Assembly (NCBI GenBank): GCA_015847255.1
Contig: JADLZK010012248.1
Location: 2,498,037-2,562,036 of the forward strand
Direction of reading: 5' to 3'
Source of the DNA: Hyparrhenia diplandra
Taxonomy: Eukaryota; Streptophyta; Magnoliopsida; Poales; Poaceae
DNA length: 64,000 nucleotides
Within the stretch, counting starts at the first letter, position 1. Every line of letters starts with the position of its first letter. The notes beneath the pieces were generated by a model. The model was not told where the DNA came from. It was given only the letters and a program-made list of their open reading frames with translations, and did not search any database. Of the stretch, positions 56,291-64,000 are shown piece after piece. A program made the position numbers and the translations under genes.

Positions 56291-58400
56291 AGTTGTGTGA
56301 AATTTTATTTTTTAATGAAACTCATTCCCACCGCGGCTCGTGTTTTTCGTGAGGATACTAAAATGTTGATTGATAGGTATGGCTCTAGATGCGAAGCGGA
56401 GGGGGCGCCCATCGGCAACACATTTTTCTGGTGCGGGAGGAAGGTGGGGCTAATGAAGATCGGGCATGGAATGCAAGGAGATGCGTGTTGTAGGATTGGA
56501 TGCCTAAGCTCGATGGCCTAAATTTGGAGTACTTGACCAAACACCATAGAACAAAAGTCAGACACAGCTTACTCATTCCGACCACCTGTTCACTGTTCCT
56601 CCACCTCTCAATCTTGCACAGCGGAAATGGTGGTGAATGGGGGGGCGTCGAGGATGTTTCAAATGGCCCGAAGAATGTCGACACCGGATGCGCTTATGAA
56701 CAACGGTATGGGGGCGTGCTGGCCAGGGATTATTATGTGGGATGTGGGAAGTGGGCAAGATGTGATGGGCTTCATCTTCTTGTGTCTTTGGGTTGAATTG
56801 AATTACAACCATCCCCGGCCCAGGACCCCAACCTAATTTGGGTCCTACAACCCGCCCTTCTTGCCGGCGCCATTGCCATCCCAAAACCTATGGGAGTGGG
56901 CGTCAAACATTTGTACCTACAATTCGTAAATCGAGGGGCCGCTGAAAATGTCTTTGCAAAAAAAAAAAAAAAAAACATGAGCCGTGGGTCTCTATATTGC
57001 ATATGCCTTAAACACATACAATACGAGTGGGTATGCGAAGCAACTTATCTCTAATGATATTATTGCTAATCGAGAATATAACAAGGCCCATGGTAAGCAG
57101 ATTTGGAAGATTGTGTGAGGTTGAGAACGAGATGGGTCAGTTTCAACAAAAGGGACAAGTACTCACTAAAGGGGAGAGGCGGGGAATAAAGGGTAAGAAA
57201 AGCAATAATTTTATCCCTTTTTATTGATGCGGTCATGAATGACATGATGCATGGCGTATCTTACGTCCTCCACAGAATAGGAAAGATAAGATACTACTCG
57301 TTTATAAATGGTGGCACATCTACGTTCTCTCAAAGAAAATAAATCACCAACTAATTCGATCTACACGATTTGCATTGTTAGTGTACACTGCAATTTCATT
57401 TGCCCACGGTATATATTTATGCAATGCATGAATTTAAATTGCATATACCTGCTTCGTCAGTCCACCGATGGCATCGCATACCTTGTGGAAAAACACATTT
57501 TACACCGGCACACCTGTGTACCCATACACAAGTCTACGAGGGCACTACGACCCACGGGCTCTCAAAACATTTTATTTTATCCCCCCAAGACCGGTGGTTG
57601 TCAATCATGCTCTCCACGACTCCACAACTTACCTTGTAGTAGAGGCATTGAACATCATTTACCTAGAAGGAGAGGTATTTTCGATCCATACATGACTACT
57701 CAAGTAGGTAGCCCCGTGCCTCTTGGTGCGCCGCGGCAACCAAGCACAAACAAAAAATATGATGCATAGACCCATCCCAAGTTAGTAAAGCCACCTAAGC
57801 TGTCCTTAATTGGGCATAAGGGTATGACCATGGCACTATTAATTTTCACAAACTTTTACTCACACCACTAAAAGATTTTTGTTTTACGCAAAATTTTCAC
57901 AAAAAGATTAGTGGTTCATTTTAATTTTAATACGGTCAGTTGTTAAATCTTGAACTAAGCTCGATGCAATTTGTGAAGGAAGGCCAATTTATAAGAAATC
58001 AAGTATAATTCGCAATTGCGGAACAATCTTGATCTACACTTGAGTCCATATAAACCCGGTATTAGGAAATCTGAGTGATTTCAAACTCATCAACAATACA
58101 ACCAAGATCGTTGAGCTCGATGGTTCCAATCGAGGGTATCTCAAACCAAATTTGAATATATTATAACCCGAGTGTGATGTACACATTTATTTCAAAAGTA
58201 ATTGAGTCGCGGAGCAATAGCTTTCGAAAATACAGTGGAAATCAAAATAACTTATATAGTGCCAACTTAATGTCAACTTTGTAATAGCAAAGAGGCGGGG
58301 AACTATGGAGCTGCCATGCCTAGGCATTATCTTCAACCACATCACATCACATACGGATAGAATCATACTAGGCGGAGTCACACGCAACATCGGGGAATTA
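56291..58400. other. Spacer, no gene recognised
   Basis: An A19 tract at about 56945-56965 may be a retroposon tail (plus strand), but no duplication was found. Frames at 56288-57770 have no recognised domain. Confidence 0.35.
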
Positions 58401-61400
58401 ACTTTTGAGTACTCAATTGTACTCCTCAAGACTTACCCATCTTAAACGAGAAAATAAGGAAAAGACTCAAGGATTATGCTTGGCTTTATGCAGGCTGGCG
58501 ACTCACATTTATTTTTGAAATAAAAGTTGATTAATGCGCCTACACATACTACTTTCGGGTTCTTCCAAGTTAAAAGGTTATTATTATATACATAACCATA
58601 AGTCTGTATAGTCAAGATTAAAACATATGCTCGGGTGATATATAAATACTTGATATAAGTAAGTTTTGATCATAATTTTAACATGGCGGCATGAATAAGA
58701 TAACCATTATTGTGATATTAGACTACAATGCGTGGGCGCACCCGGGTTCTCACTAACCGGGAGATGGCGATTAGTCGATTTAAACCCATTTGGCGAATAC
58801 CACATCATAAACCCGGGACTTCCCCGTCGAGGAGTCGAGATCACTCCCAAGGCGTTAGGGGGCGTAAAGTCTCCGGACACTGTCGGCAACCCCTCCTCTC
58901 GAGCCACCAAGTGGTGACCCGAAGAAGCGCCGCCGGGTGCCCTACGCTTTCGCCCGTCAAACCCAACCCGACCCGCCTAGGAGGGGCGTTAAGCGTCACA
59001 GTGCCGGCCCCTAGCATTCTCCGCGAGCCGTGGCTCACGACTCAGCGGAGCCCTACTATATGGCGGTATGTTCAACTTCCGACCACATTCGGCAAAGTGA
59101 GAGTCCTTAATCGTCGGATGGAAGACCACAATATCCATCCAATCTAAACATGTTTTATTATTCGAGGGTTCTCGGCTTGTTAACCACCAACGTGATTAAC
59201 CCAACAACAATCCTCACGGTGACGGAAATCGCATCTCTGCAATCATCATAGCGGGCATTTATTTAACCTAGACTCCTAAATAGGATAGGAAAACTTTGCA
59301 AGGATATCACGTGCATCAGCGGTTTCAACCATATCCTACACTTAATGCGGCATTTAAGAAAGGACTCAACAAGTTAATTTAGAAAGCATAGGGAAGTTCG
59401 GCATGCATAGGGGCTTGCCTTTAGAAAAGTAGTAGGAAGAAGTTAGGTCTTACGGAAATTTGGGGTCACCGGTCCTCCTTCTCTGTAGGGTCTTTTTGGC
59501 TGCACTCGAGATGATGAAGGTTGACCTCACGCTCCTTGATCTCTCCTAACTAACTCCTCCGATCATTATGATGCATGCATATGCAAGATTGATCAATACC
59601 AATACGCGAAGCATGCTTATATATAAATGAGATAGAATGATGGATGAATGCATTATGATGAATGATACTAGTAAGTGGATATCTCTTACGTAGACACACA
59701 AATATAACTACAGGAAACCCTAATAACCTACATCAAGCAATACCCTAATTCTCTAATGCCGAAAATGGCAGCTAGACATCTTTTACTAAATCAAAAAGCG
59801 ATCACCGCAGGGGAGTCCTATAACTCTAAATGTAGCAAAGCGAATACTGGTTGGAAGCTAACAAAATTATCTACAAAACATTACACATCACCCGACCTAA
59901 TTCTGTCATCTACCGCCTCAAAAAGCAAGAGAAAGCGAGGCTACGTTTTTCGGACAAACTATAACTTACCACATCTACTAGAAATCACTCAAGCATGCAC
60001 TTCACCTACAACCTTTCCAGCAAACAAGACAAAGTTATAATCTACCAAATAAACCTACTGGATAAGCCAAAAGGTAAATTAAAAGCACATAAAATGATAT
60101 GCCCTATCAAACACTACACATGCACACTATAAAACATATAAATACTAGGAATAAAAAATCTGCCAAACTGCCAAGCTTATCAAACTAAACTTACCAACAG
60201 ATCCTATTCATACTAGAACATACAATAAAATTACCAATACACATTACCCTACCATAAACATGTATCTCTAGGGCATTTTTCTATGCAACATAAATATGAT
60301 AAAATATGTAAACACCTTAGAAAATCCTACAAAAATTACAGGAGCATTCTACTTGTCTAACATGCCTACCATAAAAATTTTATAGCAAAAATCATACATA
60401 AATTGTCCTACACAAAAATGACAAGCTAGCATGAAAACTAGGCATGAAAATACTTTTGTATTATGAAAAACATGAAACTGCCTAACCATGAACATGAAAA
60501 GCTTCCTAACAATAACAAATGCATGTACAAAAATTATCATGGCAAAAAACCCTAGTAATTATTTTTCTATGAATTTCCTAAGAAAGCATGGTAAATAGCA
60601 CATAAATCAAAAATCACATTTCATCCAGCGAGAACATAGCATATCTAATATTTTTTCCTGCACTATACATCCAAAAACATGAACATTTCATATAGGAACC
60701 ACTATTTTATCATGCACCAAAAAATTAACTATGCATTTACGTAGAAACATGGCATATATTGCAATAAATCTAAGATAATATAAAACTACAGAAAACCACA
60801 TCTCATAATTTTCTACTGTAGATCTACCCATAAGGATCACAGTAAAATTTGTCCCATGCAAAAACCGAGCTAAAGCAGTGAGATATGAATTTTCTAAGGC
60901 ATTCATAGCAATACGGAAAAATAAAACATAAAGAAAATATGACGGTAAGGGGGCCATTTCGTTAGTGAATAAAGCGAGGCGGTAGCTGGTGTATGGCTTG
61001 GCGGATCTCATGGATTAATGGTCCTCCGTGGCAGGCATACCTATGGATTGCATTGGCGGCGAGATCTACGTCACGGGTACTCCTCGAGCACGGTCTTGGC
61101 GGCAACGATGCCGGCGGTGGCGATGGGCGGCGCGGATGGCGGCCGGTTTCGGCGTTTCCGGCGATGGCGGGGGTTGGGCGTCTTGGCGCCTGAGCCGGGA
61201 CACCTGGCGGCTTGTTGAAACACGGTAGCGGCGGTTTGGCTGGGTGGCGTTTGGCGATGGCCAGCGGTTCATTTGCGTATACTGCCGGCCCGGCGGCAGC
61301 GATGTTCGGCTAAGCGGCGGCGAGAAAAGTCGAGCCCTTGCGGACCCTAGCACAAGCGAGGACTAGGCAACCCGCGGAGCGCAAGTTAGTTAGCGAAAGG

Positions 61401-62680
61401 TGGAGCGGCGGCGGCGGTGAGGGGCTGCGCGGTGGCGGAGAACCATGGCGGCGGTCTTTGGTGCTCATGGCGGCGAGGTGCGTTCAGGCTTACCTAAACC
61501 TTACCTTTCAGAAACTTTGGTCGAAGATAGTGCATGGCTTTTAGGGGAAATCGGAACACAAGGTAGAGCATCGAGAGGTGGGTGAGGGCGGGGAGGGCAG
61601 CGGGGACGGCGGCGTCGCGGTGGAGCTCCGGCGAGAGTTTTTGATGTGGCGGGGCGGCAAAGCGACCTCTTCCTCGCGCGGTTCATGCTCTAGCCAAGTC
61701 TACGAGGTCGGGTCGCGAGGTTGCGGGCCGATGGACTCGCTTGGCTGGATTGGCGAGATGAGGCGAGCAAGGCTGATGAGCAGCCCGGCAATGTAGCCTG
61801 AGCTCTTGGCGCTCATCGTTGTTGGCGTCGGTGAGAAGGGGAGGCGGGGGAGAGGGCTTGGCGTGCAAGGGGACTGGGTTCCCCCTTCTTCAAGTCCGCG
61901 AGGCGATGGCGGGGAGGGCCGGCGCGGCGTAGCGGCTACGGCCTTCGACCGACACGACACGTCGAGACAAGCTTTGGCCGTAGGCTCCTTTCTTCTTTTG
62001 AATTGAAACCCTAATGCAAAGCATTACGGCACGTACGCCGAGATCCGTGTGGATTCGAGTGAAACCTCTAATTGAAGAAAATGTTCCTTACGAAATTACG
62101 GCGTTTCCGCGTATAGAAACTTTTCCCTAATTCCGCCTGGATTAGAAACTATGATCGATCAAAGCGCAACACTCCGTGATCAGCGAAACCCTAATTCACC
62201 CTCAAAGCCGATCAAACCCGACTTTTGAACATGATCCACTCAAAAATCCGCAACCGCCTATGACATCTTTTGATCTACGAAATTAGGTACACATTTCATG
62301 AAAGGGTCACACACATACAAAGATCTCTAACTAGTACTTTTTGAGCAAAACAAGATAAATCACCATCTAGGTCAAACAAAAGGTCAAAGCGAAGTCAAAC
62401 TACTCTAATTAACCATGATTAGAGAACATGACCAACATCACTTGTGCTCTAACACCTTCTATAAACATAACTAAGAATAAATAAAGAATAAACAACTAAA
62501 TAAAGCAAGTATTTCATACATGAAATGACAAGGCAAACAAAATAAACAAATTTAAAAACAATTTAAACATACAAATAACATCTATCATTTCATGTGCAAA
62601 AATGCATATGACTAAATGATGATTATGCTCATAATGCAGATGTTAATGACATGCTTAAAACGAGGGTATTCTGAGACCAC
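58400..62680 (-). mobile_element. LTR-like retrotransposon sequence (probably Ty3-type, minus strand), limits approximate
   Basis: Low-complexity, stop-rich sequence with alternating GC-rich (58740-59060, 61000-62000) and A-rich blocks, typical of long grass Ty3/gypsy LTRs. On the minus strand the right end begins near GGTCTCAGAATACCCTCG (about 62680), then runs through TTAGGGTTTC-rich leader-like sequence. The left block reads CGACTAATCGCCATCTCCCGG on the minus strand. I recognise the style but cannot name the family. No gag or pol motif was seen. Confidence 0.45.
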
Positions 62681-62745
62681 TAGCATTATAAAATGTAATT
62701 TAAAATCACCATTATTACTTTTTTGGCAAATTACTTGAATATGTA

Positions 62746-63008
62746 CTCCTCCATATTACAAATAGATGGGCTTTAGGGCCTGTTGACACGGTCTCCAAAA
62801 GCACAACTTTGATTTCTATTTTTCTATAAAAATATTTATTGGAAATTATATATGTATATTTTACGAAAGTAATTTTAAGACAAAATCTATTGATATGATT
62901 TTCATATTTTCAAACTCAACGACTAAAAAAGTTATTCATAGTTTATATTCCCAATGTTTTGGCCAGGAACCTTTTCCAAAAGCCCATCTATTTGTGATAT
63001 GGAGGGAG
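62746..63008. mobile_element. Stowaway MITE (263 bp)
   Basis: CTCCTCCATATTACAAATAG on the left, and the complement of CTATTTGTGATATGGAGGGAG on the right (first or last 20 bases shown per end), with GATGGG continuing the inverted match. TA flanks both ends (62744-62745, 63009-63010). Confidence 0.85.
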
Positions 63009-63010
63009 TA

Positions 63011-63431
63011 ATTACTTTTTATATGTTATTGCGGAATACTTTTAAAAATCCTGCAGGACCATATGTGCATTTTGTCTCTTGATGAGTTTCGCGAACAAGA
63101 GATTGAAAGAATGATAGAACCCGAAATTTGAGCCCACGCCATAGCATCTACTTTTACCATTGAATCACAGCGAAAGCGGTAAAAATTTGAACGAAAACAA
63201 ACGAAGTTTTCAAAAACAAACCAATTCAGTGGTGGCGTGTTCGAACAACATGCGGTATAAAGAAAATTCAATACGAATATAAGCCCCGCGATTGCATAAA
63301 AAGTTATCGGTTTGATTTGGCAAATTTCAAGTTCAAAGAGAGCAATCTTATCATTTTGGTCCATCTAGCTCTTTTGGTGACCCAATCATATACAATGCAA
63401 TAAGCTGCGTCGCATGAAGCGGTGTAGTTAT
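63011..63431. other. Spacer, no gene recognised
   Basis: A minus-strand frame at 63026-63364 has no recognisable domain and unusual composition. Probably TE-flanking sequence. Confidence 0.35.
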
Positions 63432-64000
63432 TGTTGACACAATATTATAGTATAATATTAATAGTCAACTAAAATATGAAATAAGGGCGTAAAATGAATA
63501 TCAACATAGACTAGGGGTCTAACTAACATAATTCCATGAGCTTTGGTGATTTATCTTTTTAGGGACTTAGGATAAACCTGAGAAGAATGGAAAGTTTGAA
63601 TATATATCACATCGATGACAAGACTTAACTTACGTGAAGTAACTTTCGACCGAAAAGTGGACTAAAACGTTCTAGAAGGTACGAAGGGGCTTGCAGGAAA
63701 AAAAACGAAGCGGAGGGAAAGCGGACAGCTGACCCCGCCCGAGGCACCATTTAGGCCGTACTTGGTGGGTCCTCCACATCATCCTCTCCTTTCTATGTCG
63801 GTTTACCCGCAGGCCTTGAGGTTAATATCTACGGGTGTGAAGGTCGGTTGATCCAATGGTCATCATTCATCATGAGGCCTATATAAGAAGACCCCCGGAG
63901 CCACAGGGTTAAACCTAATTCATTCCTATCTCATTCTATTCATTATCTCTCGAGTTGTAGAGGTGTCCCAATGTAAAGGATAACCTCTCTCGGGATTAGT
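63432..64000 (+). mobile_element. Probable 5' LTR, cut by the window end
   Basis: TGTTGACACAATATTATAG could be an LTR start. Further on are CTATATAAGAAGACC (TATA, about 63878) and a C/T-rich stretch with TCTCTCGAG typical of an LTR transcription start. The right end is outside the window, so TG...CA ends and a target duplication cannot be tested. Confidence 0.4.

Noticed and set aside
56944..56965. A19 tract as a third aborted retroposition scar
   Set aside because: No matching direct repeat was found on the two sides.
1..64000. CRISPR arrays, tRNA, rRNA or riboswitches
   Set aside because: No regularly spaced repeats, no cloverleaf sequence and no rRNA-like sequence were recognised; the window is plant nuclear DNA.

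Overview
This is a plant nuclear window, almost certainly from a grass (Poaceae) and probably a panicoid. The evidence is very GC-rich exons set in AT-rich spacers, dense Stowaway, Tourist, hAT and CACTA miniature elements, a Mutator-type element with a GC-rich cargo, L1-type LINE remnants and LTR retrotransposon pieces. Prokaryotic gene structure, CRISPR arrays, rRNA and tRNA were not seen. Boundaries rest on terminal inverted repeats (TIRs), target-site duplications (TSDs) and protein motifs read by eye.

Layout. 0.1-0.9 kb: decayed PIF/Harbinger transposase (-). 1.2-4.2 kb: LINE-like element (-) with a gag-like ORF1, no reverse transcriptase and a 13-16 bp TSD. 4.6-5.3 kb: two MITEs. 5.7-6.8 kb (-) and 21.7-22.7 kb (+): two divergently oriented BOI/SBP-type RING ubiquitin-ligase paralogues, both frame-shifted as written. 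Between them: a CACTA end, a 1.2 kb tandem duplication whose first copy took a solo LTR and a Stowaway, a retroposition micro-scar, and Tourist-type MITEs. 23.6-24.7 kb: Mutator-type element with ~110 bp TIRs, a 9 bp TSD and GC-rich cargo. 27-38 kb: Stowaways, several 5'-truncated LINE tails, a hAT MITE and a CACTA end. 38.9-40.4 kb: two-exon DUF247 gene (+). 40.7-42.5 kb: three non-autonomous elements almost back to back. 42.9-44.7 kb: LINE 3' fragment with a CACTA nested in it. 45-46 kb: decayed CACTA. 47.2-52.0 kb: von Willebrand factor A (VWA) domain gene (+) with a 3.1 kb TE-filled intron. 52.4-56.3 kb: LTR-internal-LTR-internal' array of a gag-only Ty3-type retrotransposon. 58.4-62.7 kb: LTR-like TE sequence (-). 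62.7-63.0 kb: Stowaway. 63.4 kb to the end: probable start of another LTR.

There are four host-type gene loci: two BOI-like, DUF247 and VWA. They show no shared pathway; BOI-like RING proteins and many VWA proteins act in or near ubiquitin signalling, but no functional link follows from position here. The three GC-rich loci carry single-base frame breaks, often next to short homopolymers, while the two VWA exons (~1.5 kb, less GC-rich) are clean. Consensus error is therefore as plausible as pseudogenisation for the broken genes.
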